Assembly: GCA_950295325.1 (NCBI GenBank)
Contig: OX485809.1
Location: 17,004,144 to 17,068,143, forward strand
Length of the DNA: 64,000 nt
Reading direction: 5' to 3'
Source: Polytrichum commune
Taxonomy: Eukaryota; Streptophyta; Polytrichopsida; Polytrichales; Polytrichaceae
The translations under genes and the position numbers were made by a program. Shown here one piece after another: positions 21,910 through 34,130 of the stretch. Every line of letters begins with the position of its first letter. The first letter of the stretch is position 1. A model generated the notes under the pieces. The model was given only the letters and a program-made list of their open reading frames with translations. It was not told the DNA's origin and did no database searches.

Positions 21910-24864
21910 AGTGCCCCCCCCCCCCCCCCCTAGGGTTTGCTTAAACACAATAAGTTAGTGGACCATAGAAATTGATCTTGTATAAGTCTATTGAGTTTGA
22001 GCTCTCTCCCTCTCTGTATCATTATGCAATTCATGAATTGGCTTGTAAAACGTTTGATGGCAATGATCACCCTAGCGGTGTGATGTAACTTGCAATGTGG
22101 TTGGTGGTGATGGTAAGATTGGCTTTGAGATTTGCTCTCCATGATTTGGTAGTTGCAAAGATGAAGGTTAGGGTTAGGATTGGAATCTTAAGTTGCTACA
22201 AACCCCAAATCTACACGTGCAATTTTTATTGTGGCTAAAAATTATGGTATGAAGTTTGTTAGTGCAACATTGGCAAAAGACTGTAGTTCTGATGACCACC
22301 ATAGTTGTAGTTGTCACCCTATTCATTTATCAATCTCTAGATTTTGCACTAGTCACAAGCTCTTATATTTGAACATAATTTTGGAATTTTTTGTATTATG
22401 ATTATGACAAGGATGCTTGAAATTTGAAAGCACAAGTAAATTTGTGTCTACTATGTGCACACTTCATCCCTTGGTGACGACCAATGTAGGTTTTTGACAT
22501 TCTTGACATTGATGAAATATAGAAACGATAAACTACATACGCGTTTCTTTCTCACCTTCGTTTTCAAATCATTTATTGTTGTTGGGCTAGAGTATATCTC
22601 CAACTTTTCCATGTCACAATTTCATGGCTTTGTCTCTTGAGTCTAATCATGCACTAGCGGCAAGTCTTTATGTTTGAGCTTAGGTCATGAATTTTTGTAT
22701 TCTAGATTTGCTTCTAGAGGACTGACAACTTGTGTTTTGGATATGACATTTGAAATTTCAAACCACAAGTGATTTTGTATCTACTATGTGCACTCATCTT
22801 AATATAGCAAGTTAGTTTCTAGGGTTTAAGGTTTTTGATTTTTGCAATGGATAGATTTATGTGTTTTGAGGGAGGAGGAGCAATGTTGAAGTATTTGTCC
22901 AAGGCAAAGATAGATTGTTATGTGCTCAACATCCATGTTGCGTTGGGTAAGGATTAGGGAGGATAAGAACGTGGATGGTGATATTGGTGATGAAGAAGAC
23001 ATCTTCTTTAGGATACTTTTGCTTCTAGATTTCAGGAAGATAAGGTGATCATCAAGCACCCAAATGATGGATGGCATCCATGTCAAGCACTCCACCTCTT
23101 TCTCTTCAAATTTTCAAGCACAACAAAGACAATATATGTTAGTAAAGATTGTTTCCTTCCCTAATTTTTTTTAATTTTTTTTAATTTTTTTTTAATTTTT
23201 TTTTTTTGGTATAAGCAATAGTGCAAAGGATAACTTTCATTGCTGAGATAACCTTGCCACCATCCGTGGTAACAACCACATCATCATTTATGGCTTCAAT
23301 TTCCACTGCCATCTCTAGAATTATGTGTGCACCATGTTTACCCGCAAGTTCTAGCTGCACTTTCACCATAGCCCGAGCATTCACATACCCTGCCCTGCCC
23401 CTCCCCGCTTGATTACACTTGCATGAAACTCCTTGAAATGGAAGTAAAGGAACTTGGCCTTGAGCTCCTTTCCATTCTCTAGAAGCACCACCACCGCACC
23501 ATTTCATTTTGCAACTTCTAGATCAAACATCTCCTAAAAACTTTGAGCTTTACTTATGCGTGAAATTTGGGAGATTATCCGTGTCTCATGTATGAAATCA
23601 TCAATTTTGACATTACAATGTTGCACTTTGTGTTATTCCATAATGTCACACACCACACTACTCTTCTTGTATCATGCATCCATGTGAACACTACAAAACA
23701 TCGTAATATATCGCATCCATGTTTACACTACAAAACTTCGTAATATCACGTATCCATGTTTACTATAGACCTTCGTAGTATCGCACATCCATGTTAACAC
23801 TACATAACTTTGTAATATCACATGCACTTTGGTTGCCATAGGCATGATGTTATTGAGTTTAGAATGTACTAGGTAGTCTCAAGTCTTTGTTCTGATCGAA
23901 TCATCAAGTTGATATTAGCCTCTATCTTACTGAGGCCATTGTACACCATTACTCTAGAGAATTAGCATTTCGACAAGTCCATCTTAGTGTACTTCTAGTC
24001 CCATAGACCTTTTGGCTTCCTAGACTTTAAAATCAACTACATTTCATTCATTTCAATTATAAAATTTTGACTTATCTTTGGAAACATGTACATGAGAAAC
24101 TACAAGATGCATTCATACAAAGACGTTTGTTGAGGGAGGAGTCACTTGATGCCTTGTTTGCCTAGGATGAGTATCCAATTACCAACTTCCAAGCTACGAT
24201 TGGAGGATTTAATTTACTTAAAGAACATATCCTACACTGATATGTGCAATGAGGTTGTCCCTGACTATTTTATTGACATTCCACACTATTTTAAGTATTT
24301 ATTACCCCAGTAACAAAATGCAACAATTGTGGTCGCTATACAACAATTGGTGATCAAAGAAGTTATTAGTTTTTGTAATTTGAATTCGACCCAAGGCAAT
24401 TCACATGGGTAAAGAGGCAACCTATGTGGAAAGGCAACTCAAGTGGACATTTCAGATCCTCCACTCTAACTCCATAAACACTGCTCACTTTAATTGTCAG
24501 TGTTGTTTGACTTGAAATCAGATACATTCTGATCAAGCTAATAAACATTATAGGCACACATGCCTTTAAAGGGTGCACTAATACTATACACCAGGTATAA
24601 AAGTGTGTGCACAGATAGACTTTTTCTTTCCTTTGCACACTTCAGGGAAGTTAACAATCGGCTTCAGCATTCAAGAGTCCGGAAAATCGTCAAAACCTTG
24701 CCAAAACTCTACAAAGGGCACAACCAATCGAAATCCAATGTAAAGCTCATGACCAAAGTTCATCTACGGAATGATCTACTTGTGGAAATTTTTACAAGCC
24801 TGCAAAACAGGGTCACATTCTATGATAGAACTACATGAAGCTACCACCTCCTACTTCAATCATC
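21910..24864. other. AT-rich intergenic DNA with one possible gene fragment
   Basis: I see no intact gene. It contains a C run after 21914 and T-rich tracts (TTTTTTTTAA units) at 23163-23209. A recurrent phrase like ATCCATGTTNACACTACAAAACNTCGTAATATC appears about four times at 23680-23830 as a degenerate tandem repeat of about 55-60 bp. Confidence 0.5.
23215..23400 (-). pseudogene. Possible FAD-dependent amine oxidase fragment (sarcosine-oxidase-like)
   Basis: On the minus strand, roughly 60 codons read LAGKHGAHIILEMAVEIEAI, then DDVVVTTDGGKVISAMKVIL. The pattern resembles the FAD-binding segment of DAO/sarcosine-oxidase-type flavoproteins, where a substrate-domain strand is followed by VxTxxGxxxAxxVVL. 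It stops just where an A-rich tract begins on that strand (23209-23163), so this may be a retroposed or truncated piece. Assignment is tentative. Confidence 0.28.
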
Positions 24865-26490
24865 TCACAATATCGGTGACATTGCAAAACCTTCATACCC
24901 CTTCTGTGCAACCTCGCTGCACTTTTGCTTGTAGTTTGCAAACCCACCGACGTAGCCCATGAAGCCCCGAGGTTTGTTGAGAACATTGGCTCCCATATAC
25001 CATGAATTGGCTAAGGGGAATAGAGTCTTGTTTGCCGTCGATGCTACAAATTCAGCCCACTCATCCTCGGCCTTCACCATGGCATCAATTTCCGCAATGC
25101 CTTGTTCACGAAGGTATGTGATGCAATCAGTAATCCAGTTTACATCATGTTGGATCGTCACTACCATGTTGGTGAACACTCCAGGCCCTAACGGCCCCGT
25201 GATGACAAAGAGGTTGGGAAACCCGGAAATCGCCATGCCAATGTAGGAGCGGGGGCCTTGCTCGGCCCACTTGTGCTTCAACGACACCCCGCCCTTGCCT
25301 TGGATGTCGATCCGGGTGAGTGCCCCGGTGATGGCGTCGAAGCCGGTCGCAAAAACGATCGCGTCTACTTCGTGTTCCTTCTCGGTTGTGCGTACGCCAG
25401 TCTCGGTGATTTCGACAAGGGGCGTCTTGCGGAGGTCCACCAAATGGACGTGGGGGAGGTTGAATGTCTCGTAGTACTTTGTGTCAAGGCATATGCGCTT
25501 GGTGCCGTAGGGAAAAGTGCGCGGAGACAAACTCTCAGCCACCTCAGGGTCTCGGACGATTGCCTGGATCTTTTGTCGGAGGAACTCAGCGGCCGTTTCA
25601 TTCGCGGCTTTGTTAGTGATGATATCGTTGTATCTGTTGCTAATCGCGAAAATGCACCCCTCCTCGTAGGCCGCTTGGAAGGCCGCGTTGCGCTCCTCCT
25701 CGGTGACCTCAAGCGCCGATTTGGAGGGTGGCTCCATCGGCACACCGACCCTGGACTTGTGTTGCAACTCACGGAACTCTCGGTAGTTCGCCTTCATGTC
25801 CGCCACCTCCTTTTCTGTCAATGGCCGGTTGCCGGCTGGTATGGTGAAGCACGGCGTGCGTTGGAAGACTGTCATCTCGGCGGCCCGTTGGGCTAAAATT
25901 GGGATGGATTGGACGCCCGAGGAGCCTGTGCCAATCACCGCAAGCCGCTTACCTGCAAAATCGACGTCTTCACGAGGCCATTGCGCAGTGTGGTATGTGG
26001 AGCCTCGGAATTTCTCGATGCCCGTGACCTCGGGCATCTTGGGCGCCGAGAGGGCGCCCGTCGCCATAATTAAGAATTGGGTTTCGACCACTTCGCCGGT
26101 ATCAGTCGTCACCTGCCAGAGCTTGTTCACTTCGTCGTAGACGGCGCTCACGACTCGTGTGCTGAATGTGATGTCCTTACGCAGATCAAACCGGTCCGCG
26201 ACATGGTTCACGTAGCGCAGAATTTCGGGTTGCGTCGCGTATTTTTCTGTCCAATTCCACTCTTGTTCGAGCTCGGGAGAGAAGCAATACGAGTACATCA
26301 TGCTGTTGATGTCGCAGCGTAAACCGGGGTACCGGTTCCAGTACCAAGTGCCACCGACACCATCTCCTGCCTCGTAGACGCGGGTGCTCAAACCAAGGTT
26401 TCGGAGCTTGTAGAGTTGGTAGAGTCCACTAATGCCGGCGCCCACAATGACCGCATCCACCTTTGCCGTATTCGATGTCATTTTTTCCAC
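24865..26490 (-). CDS. Type I Baeyer-Villiger monooxygenase (flavin-dependent)
   Basis: An intact, intronless 541-codon gene of normal family length. Type I Baeyer-Villiger monooxygenases use FAD and NADPH to insert an oxygen atom next to a ketone carbonyl, giving an ester or lactone. Visible features: FAD-binding GAGISG (17-22), GVGGTWYWNRYPG (44-56), the fingerprint FRGSTYHTAQWP (161-172, pattern FxGxxxHTxxWP), NADPH-binding GTGSSG (187-192), GTKRICLD with the conserved arginine, and FATGFD in the C-terminal half. No signal peptide is evident, so it is probably cytosolic. The start MEKMTSNTAK allows a second in-frame ATG three codons later. The gene is visibly more GC-rich than its AT-rich flanks. 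Such enzymes are mainly bacterial and fungal but have been described in Physcomitrella and a red alga. The natural substrate cannot be read from sequence. Confidence 0.93.
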   Translation of the reverse strand: MEKMTSNTAKVDAVIVGAGISGLYQLYKLRNLGLSTRVYEAGDGVGGTWYWNRYPGLRCDINSMMYSYCFSPELEQEWNWTEKYATQPEILRYVNHVADRFDLRKDITFSTRVVSAVYDEVNKLWQVTTDTGEVVETQFLIMATGALSAPKMPEVTGIEKFRGSTYHTAQWPREDVDFAGKRLAVIGTGSSGVQSIPILAQRAAEMTVFQRTPCFTIPAGNRPLTEKEVADMKANYREFRELQHKSRVGVPMEPPSKSALEVTEEERNAAFQAAYEEGCIFAISNRYNDIITNKAANETAAEFLRQKIQAIVRDPEVAESLSPRTFPYGTKRICLDTKYYETFNLPHVHLVDLRKTPLVEITETGVRTTEKEHEVDAIVFATGFDAITGALTRIDIQGKGGVSLKHKWAEQGPRSYIGMAISGFPNLFVITGPLGPGVFTNMVVTIQHDVNWITDCITYLREQGIAEIDAMVKAEDEWAEFVASTANKTLFPLANSWYMGANVLNKPRGFMGYVGGFANYKQKCSEVAQKGYEGFAMSPIL

Positions 26491-28639
26491 AGCTTATGTT
26501 ATGTAGACTTATCGTAACTTCGAGCCAATTTTGATCGCCAATCTAATCCTCGTTCAGTGAGGTAATTGCAGAGGTACGCCTCAAGATGGGTTGCAAAGCA
26601 TGTCCAGTAAGATTCATATGAACCTCCAGATTCTGTTGATTATGAGAGCTTCACATGGCTTTCTAGAACACCTGGGAGGATAAGAAACAACAGCAAACTA
26701 AGCCAAGTTCTCAGGATTGCTCAAAAACAGAAGATTCTCTCATAGTCAGCAATCAACAATCAGGGCAACTACAGCATCCTTGGCTTTAGGAGTGACTGTT
26801 GATTCACAAGAATAAAGTTTCCCAAGAGTGAAGGTTCCACCCATTTGGAAATAAATGAAAATAAATGAATCTTTGTCTGTGGCCATGGCCAGAAGCAATT
26901 CTGGTTGAGGACTTCAACACAAATTCACATCTATTCGAGCCATTCTCTCCAGATCAACCTTCTTGCCCACATGCCTCACAGGAAAGCATTTCAAAAGTTC
27001 CTCGTCCCTCATCTAGCCGAAGACTCTATGCAATTGAGAGGAAGACTCTATGCAAATTTTGAAAACAGCTATCTCACCTGCTCTTGCAAGCTTTCAGATC
27101 GATTTGATCAGTTGATGACACATCCTCTCACTTCGCAGAAATTCCAAGTAACCAGCACAAAATGGCTACATATTCCAAGTAACTTCGCTAGCAATTTCGT
27201 ATCAGAAACCAAAAGGAAGCTATTCAGGCCTCGCACATGAAGGCGTACGCCTTCACTTTCGCCTCTCACGAGACACCACTGATGAACCTGGCGAAAGCCT
27301 CAGCGAAGCGTTTCATGTCCACAGGATTTCTGTGTTAGATGAGAAAATCTGCCTTATACTGGAAGCGATGTGCTGTAGGACCGGACGATTCGTGATTTGC
27401 CAGAACTCATGCTGCAGCCCACAACTGCCAGCGAGAGGTGGGTGTTAAAATGGTCGTGATTATGTCCACCATTATGACTGCGATCCACACAAAGAGACGG
27501 AAGAGGATCTGACGAGATGTTTGAACACAAAGGTGGGACCATAGGAAGATGGGGTCATTTGGAATTGTTTTCTTTTCTTCGTCATTAAGAAGCCCAGGAA
27601 ATCAACACAGGAAAAACGAGGCCAGGTTTTTATATTGCAGGATATTACTTTATTGGCTCTGTCAGTAGGACAGAGACTATGCATCAACTTCTTCGTTTCA
27701 AGAGGAAATTTCCTAACCACTTTGCGTTCACACTTGAACGTTACTTGTTCTTGTTATTTTTGGTCCACTTTATTTAATGTGGATTATCTCTCTCTTTCTC
27801 TTTCTCTAGAGAGAGAGAGAAAGTTGAATGCATTGGAAGAAATCTAGTTAACTATAGTTATTTCGGCAATTCTTGATTATTCATTTTAAAAATTTCGGGT
27901 GATAAATGAGTAGCTTCAATCCTTGACCCGCATTTGAGAAGAAGGTGCACAAAATCCAAGGAAGGTTTTGTATAGTGAATAGCCATGGATTGGCATGAGC
28001 AAAGTGGACATCTACAATTGTAGTCTTTCATAGTAAAGAACAGAGCCTCACGGTTCTACCGTTTTCTTGTTTATATGCACCCCATAATCTGAGACCACCA
28101 TGTGCAACACCTTGATAGCAACGAATACAAATTTACACATCGAATGGAACTAGTCACGGCAACGTGGGTAGGTTACCGAGTTGTCTCCTGTTGCAGGTTG
28201 TTTTGGTGGGGTGGGGGTGGTCCTTGGCTTCGTGGGTTGTCCCTGGGGGGGTTGGGTTTTGTTACTCTTTATGTGGCGGTGTTTCGGGCGCGTTTTCTTG
28301 GTTTTAATGTTTTGGTGTTGGCTTTTTGGCCTTATGTCTCAAAAACAAAAAAATAACAAACAAAAAAAACAAGTACATAGTAAGCAAAGTGGGCCATAGC
28401 GGTACTACATTGTTTATGACATTTAATGTCCCATGCGTAATAGTGTCGCTTACCCTATTTTGAGTCGTATGCTAGGTTACACCGACAATTAACAAGATAG
28501 ATAGATAGAAACTCCGGTCCCAATTTAAGGGGCCGGCGTGAATGAAGTCGACAATTAACAACTTCATCATTAGTGTCACCTCATGGCACTTGGCATTTGA
28601 GTGCACTCATTTGATATCTTGGCATGGGTATGTTCAATA
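26491..28639. other. Upstream region of the monooxygenase and intergenic DNA
   Basis: No gene is recognised. It would contain the monooxygenase promoter (just right of 26490), but I see no unambiguous TATA box. Other features are a perfect 16-bp palindrome GAAGGCGTACGCCTTC at 27239-27254, a CT/GA hairpin at about 27785-27822, and a G/T-rich stretch at 28195-28330 that is unlike its surroundings. Confidence 0.5.
27638..27738 (+). repeat. Dispersed repeat shared with 62383-62477
   Basis: The two stretches share TTGGCTCTGTC, ACTATGCAT, GTTTCAAGAG and AAATTTCCTAACCACTTTG in order and at the same spacing, with scattered substitutions. The family is unknown. In the second copy it directly precedes the mitochondrial insertion. 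Confidence 0.7.
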
Positions 28640-29075
28640 ATCTTATGAGGTGCATGCCAATGTTAAGGTTGAGGCATCTACAATCAATAAAATAAGAGGT
28701 TCTTCATCTATTTAGGAGTAATAGAAAGAATTCTTGCAAAGAGAAACAAGTTCTAAGGAGAAAGTCAATTTTAAAAATTAAAAATTAAAATCTTGAATAT
28801 GGAAATTGCTACAAAATTTGAAGCAGTGAAGTTAGGGTAACACTTAGTCAATTTCTAGATTAACACATAACCGCTCATCTAAATTCTAATGCTTTGCTAG
28901 CTATGACAATTGTCAAAACTCTAAGATGAGGCTAATCAATCACAAGCCGCCGTGACATAAACTTTAACTCCGTTTGCCTAAAAAACAACAGATCTTTTCC
29001 ATGTTGGGATTACATTACCCTAGTGAACAGTTAAATGGACATTGTCAACTATGGATGCCTTGATCTTACACAATG
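28640..29075 (+). repeat. Dispersed repeat, copy 2 (uninterrupted)
   Basis: Homologous to 8345-8732 plus 17807-17845. It runs through the point where Harbinger interrupts copy 1 (...AGTTAAATGGACATTGTCAA here), so it acts as an empty-site reference. It is AT-rich and has no coding capacity that I can see. Confidence 0.7.
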
Positions 29076-30798
29076 ATCTCAGTTAGAAAAACCAAAAATA
29101 ATGAATGGAGACTATTGGTGCACTAGTCTAGGGGTAGAATGATTCTTGTGTGGACTCAAAATGACTAATTGTAGAAGTGGTGACCCAAAAAGGACGCAGT
29201 GATTGGCCAAATGGATGTAGTTTCACACCCCTTGCGATCAATGTTGGGTGCCATTGAGTTAACCACTGTGTATTGATGCTCAAATTAGGGAGACTCGATT
29301 GTACAAGTAGGGGGTTTGACTTACTTGCCTCTTTGGAGAAAATGCAACTAATTATTTATATGAAAAAAAATTATGAAACAACTTGCACTCCTCAACATTA
29401 TCTCTACTCCATCTCTTTCAAGAGACTCATTCTGGCCAAATCAGCGTATTTTCACCGTTTTTTGTATATCTACCTTATGACTTGACTAAACTGTACACAA
29501 ATGACATATTCACACACATAATTGAGCGATATCTTCCAACCAAGGTATTAGAGTGTAACCAATAAAACACAATAATTGTCTTGAACAAGTTTAATTTAGT
29601 TTGCACAATAGAATATTATAATGCATACTTGTGATAAGATAGAAAGAAAAGAATATGAATATGTTAATGGTTTTTCCTTCTTGGAAATTTTTGACCATAG
29701 TCATTTCTTCCATATGGAGTTTCATTGTCATCTTTGTCCTTTTGGTTATTTCCATGTTAGTGGTGGCCAACAACACAACCATCTTTATCAATTGCTTTAT
29801 GAATGCATTATGGAGTTTCTTATTGGAAAAAGAAAATTGTTTTTGTCCAAACATTTGGCTGGTGGTAAACAACAAGAGATGCATTTGCCACCAAAAAATA
29901 GTATAATATGGGCCCCACAATAAATAGAGGTTAATATCATAAACACTTTGTTATAAACATTGAGATTGTAAGCTTGACACACTTATTTTGGGCGGACGTT
30001 AAACACCCCCGCACGAACTTTTGACGGTGTCAGATCCGGGCTAGGGCAGCCCTCCACAAAAAAAATTGAACCCAACCGAAATTGTTGCCCGCCCCGCCTA
30101 ACTTTGAAAAAAACATTGCCCTTGCATTCTTGAAGGCCGCTTGACTACAAATCCCATATTGAGTGCACTTCACCTTCAAGGTCTAAAATCCAATATTTAT
30201 ATGTACACTTCTAATTAGTAAATAAGCAATTGATTAGGATTTCATTCAGGATGTGAAACCATCAATGAAGCATGTAATTAACTTGGAGGTCAAAAACATT
30301 ACAAAATCCTCATTAACATTGAGGTTATAATTTTTGTAACTTAAAATTTAAAATTATATTTTTCAATTATTTATGTCTGTATATTTTAGAATATTTTAGG
30401 TAATGCCGTCTACTTTCACAAGTATTCCTACGCTTTCAAACTAATTAAGTGTGATTGAATGTAATAAAGTCCAATTAATCCTAATTAATCCTAATTAAGA
30501 CCAAATAAATCAGAAAGTATGGTTACCAAATTAAGTAAGCGTAATTACTTATAACATGTAATTCCAGTAAGTACATTTCATAATTAATTGAGTAGCTTGT
30601 AAGGGTGTTTTCATTGTTTCATTTTGATTTCTATCAAGTGTGAATGATTCAAATAAAAAATAACATATATTGATATCTCTCTTTATAACATTATTCAAAT
30701 CCATAATAGTGTTATGTGGGACTGACATTATTATGTGGAATATTCCCATGTTCTGATTGAATGTGTGGAATATTCTACAAAATACTCTCTCTCTTCTT

Positions 30799-30830
<32 letters not shown>

Positions 30831-31179
30831 TAGGTTTCAACTCTGCCTTCATGTTCAGTATCTTATTATTCCAACAAAACACCCGTTCCCTCCATAAGAC
30901 TTACTGCACAAATCTCTCCACCACATTCTCCACAAGATCCCCCAACAATCCATCACCCTACATTCCAAAACAAGTCAGTAGTAACTCATTTGTTTCAGCA
31001 ATGATTTTCTTAATATTGATACTCTTCTTTAAAAATACTACCATTGCCACCCTTTGAGACAAAACAATTCCCATTATCTCCCTCCTGTTAGAACCTTTGA
31101 AAGTGGAATCCCAATCCTAATTTTTGATTAAAAATCATAGTACACATGATTCTCAAACTAGAGGTTGTGGACTTGTAAG
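29076..31179. other. AT-rich intergenic DNA, no gene seen
   Basis: Short ORFs on both strands (for example 29.6-29.98 kb) have no recognisable motifs. A (TA)13 microsatellite is at 30799-30825. The stretch around 29990-30120 is locally C-rich (CCCCCGCACG, GCCCGCCCCGCC) within AT-rich DNA. Confidence 0.55.
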
Positions 31180-32880
31180 CAATTGTTATAAGATTTTGGG
31201 ATAGGGGCAAAATTATGGGACCTCCCTCCAAATAGATACGTATTGGTAGTCAAACCTTGATGATAGACCTATATGAAAAATATAGAGGAGGGAATTTCAT
31301 CAATGTTGATGAGAAAAAAATCGTGATTTGAGACCATACCCCTATTGGGAGGAGACATTCACAGAAACACAAGAGATACTGAATGTTGAATTTTTAAAAA
31401 ATGAATTTGGAAGTCATATGACATTGCTATGAAATTCCAAGAGTGGGGGTTTGGTTTGGCGTGAGCTTCCTCCACCCTCCTCATCCTTCTAAGGAGATTT
31501 CACATGCATAGAGACGAGAGAATTTTATCAATATTAAAGAAGAAGAAGAAGAAGAAACTAAAGAAAAACTAAAAAATGGAGGTCATATGGACTTGTTATC
31601 AAATTTGGGATTGGGGCTTTGTTTTTTGAGCTCTGAACAAGGGATTACAACACAATACCCCCTTAGAAGGAGACAATCATAGAAACTTGCTCAAATTATC
31701 TCCTCTATGTGGCTTTGAAAGCAAAACCTAAACAGGGGGGGTATTGTGGCATACCCCCTACCCCCATAACAATTACCTTTGCATAGGCTTCCTACATAAA
31801 CTTTATAACAAATGCATATCAACTTGGTTCTCAAATACTCCATATTCATGAAATTTTCAATCTATCCTTTCAATATATTTTTTTTCTCTACATGGGTTTG
31901 CAATCAAATCCTCAAGGGGGGTAATGTGCCATACCCTCCTTAGAACACGCACCTCCACCTAAGCTCCCCACATAAACTTGATAACAAATGCATATCAACT
32001 TGATTTTCAAAACTTATTTTTTCTCAATCATAATGATTTTTCTCCTCTACATGGCTTGGGAATAAGTTCCTAGAGGGGGGTTTTGTGCCGTACCCCTAGA
32101 ACGTGCACCTCTACCCAAGCTCCCCCAAAGAAATTTCATAACAAAAAGATATCAACTTGGTATTCAAAAACTCATGGTTTTCTTCAATATTGATGAAATC
32201 CTCCTCTACATGGTTTTTGAATCAAATGCCCTGCGGGGGGGGGGAGTATTATGTTGTACCCCCGTAGAACACAAACCTACATGTAGGCTCCCCGCATTAA
32301 ATATCAAATAAAATAAGATATTCAATATTGATGAAATTTTCTCCTCCACATGGTTTTGGAATCAAATCATGTATGTTGTACCCCCCTACAACACACATCT
32401 TCACATGGGCTCCCAACATACATTTCGTAACAAATGCATATCCACTCAATTTTTGAAGCTTGTTTTTGTCAGTATCAATGAAATTTATCTCCTCTACATG
32501 GCTTTGAAACAAAGTCCTCAAGGGGGTATTGTGTTGTACCCTCTAGAATACACACCTTCACCTAGGCTTCCCGCATAAAGTTCATAACAAATGGACATCA
32601 ACTTGGTTTTGAAGACCTTCTTTTGTTCAATATGGATGAAATCATCTTCTTTATGTGGCTTTGAAATCAAGTCCTTAAGGAGGTAATTGGCCGTACTCCA
32701 CTAAAACACCCTCCTTCACTTAAGCTCCCTGCTTGAATGTTTTACCAAATGCATATCAACTTACTTTCCAAAAGTTTTTTTCTTCAATATTGATGCAATT
32801 CTCTCCTCCACACGAAGCCTTCTCCTAGGGAAGGGGGGGGGGGGGGGTGGGGGGAGATTGTGCATTTCCCCCCTTTGATG
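31180..32880 (+). repeat. Diverged tandem repeat array, about 155-bp units
   Basis: A recurring unit can be followed by the phrase CATATCAACTTGGTTTTCAAAA near 31815, 31990, 32148, 32305 (decayed), 32438, 32592 and 32753. Steps are about 133-175 bp. Each unit also carries TCCTCTACATGGCTTTGAAATCAA, then a G-run (GGGGGG) with TAATGTGCCGTACCCCC, CACCTCCACCTAAGCTCCCCGCATAAA, and CAATATTGATGAAATT. Weaker units extend left to about 31180. The units have diverged considerably, so the array is old. Part of it is a G-run expanded to about 18 (near 32839-32860). Confidence 0.8.
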
Positions 32881-33634
32881 GAGCTCCTAAAACTAATAAT
32901 CCGCCTTGAAAGAAGTCCTTCTAGCTAGAGCATACTAGAAATATGGGAGCACCTGACATAACATTATTCATATGAATGACCCGTTTCGCTCCCCAAATAA
33001 ATTTTTATCCTCATTGTACAAACATCAAGGTGAAATGTTTAGAGTGAAAGTTAGTTTTCAACTCAACCAAGGTACTAGCTCCCGATCACGAAGACCAACA
33101 CGCTATCAAAGGTAGAGGGTGCTTAATCCAACATGTGAAGTCTCTCTCTCTATATATATTAGCCTTTGGGCTAAACATAGGTATGAAGAAAGAAAGGGCA
33201 ATTTAGCCTCATCTGAATATTTGATGAATATACAAAGTCAAAATCTCTATCTTCCTTAAGCCAATCCACATGACCCATGTATGATGACCTAGCGTATGAT
33301 GAGGACCACCACCTTCATTGCCTAGTACCAACACAACATAGTTGGCTACTAAACCCAAACTAGATCAAAGCCACATGGCCACCTTCATGATCCCACCTTG
33401 TTCACTTGCAAAAGCGTCACCTTGTATCCCGGGAACCGACCCCCTTTATGTCTAGAATTCTCCCCCTTTATTCCTATAACTAACCCCCTTTATGCCTAGA
33501 ACCAACCCCTTGTGTTCTTTGTGGGCCTACCTCCTTGGCTTTGCAATTAGAATGGCTAGACCCCCCCCCCTATGTGTGCTACTTTAAATGTCATAATATA
33601 GATATGGTGACAAATGAAATCATAATGGCAATTA

Positions 33635-34130
33635 GGGCCACTTCACACACGAGACTGAGAGCCCATGACCATTACACTTCAAGCACTCTCATTGGTGGAA
33701 CAGGCAGAGCTGGTCCAAGTTCGCTTCACACTATCCTTGGACCAACAGAGTATGTGAATGCAAGATGGATGTAAAGTCTACATGAAACCCTACAAGGCAT
33801 CGAATGGATCTTGTTTCGTGGTCACTTGGACTAATTTCAAAAACCACCTCTTGAAGGCGGGCCTAACACAAAACTGGGAGACCATGGCACTCCAAACGCT
33901 CACAACCATTGATTTATTATGTTTTATCATGTATGAGGACCTGCATGAATAAAAATTCATTGAAATAGCATTTGGTGGAGGGCCCGGTCACATATGACTT
34001 CACACTCCACTTGAGGATATGTGACCACACTAGATGATGTTGGAGATGTGTTGGGACGACCTTTGGACACTTTCTTTTGGGCTCTCACAATTTCATGGTC
34101 ACGGCTCATGGCTCGAGTGTGAAGTGGCGC
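33635..34130. mobile_element. Small TIR transposon (MITE-like), 496 bp, TTA target duplication
   Basis: Terminal inverted repeats GGGCCACTTCACAC (left) and GCGCCACTTCACAC (right, reverse complement) extend with mismatches over about 40 bp (GAGAGCCCATGACCAT against ATGAGCCGTGACCAT). It is flanked by TTA at 33632-33634 and 34131-34133. There is no coding capacity. The TTA duplication and GGGCC termini suggest a PIF/Harbinger-mobilised MITE. The same terminus GGGCCACTTCACACTATGG recurs at 62125. Confidence 0.8.

Noticed and set aside
29590-29985. Overlapping ORFs of about 100 codons on both strands
   Set aside because: No similarity to any family I know; AT-rich, with both strands equally open.
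31180-32880. CRISPR-like array
   Set aside because: The genome is eukaryotic; units are about 155 bp and diverged, with no uniform short repeats and unique spacers.
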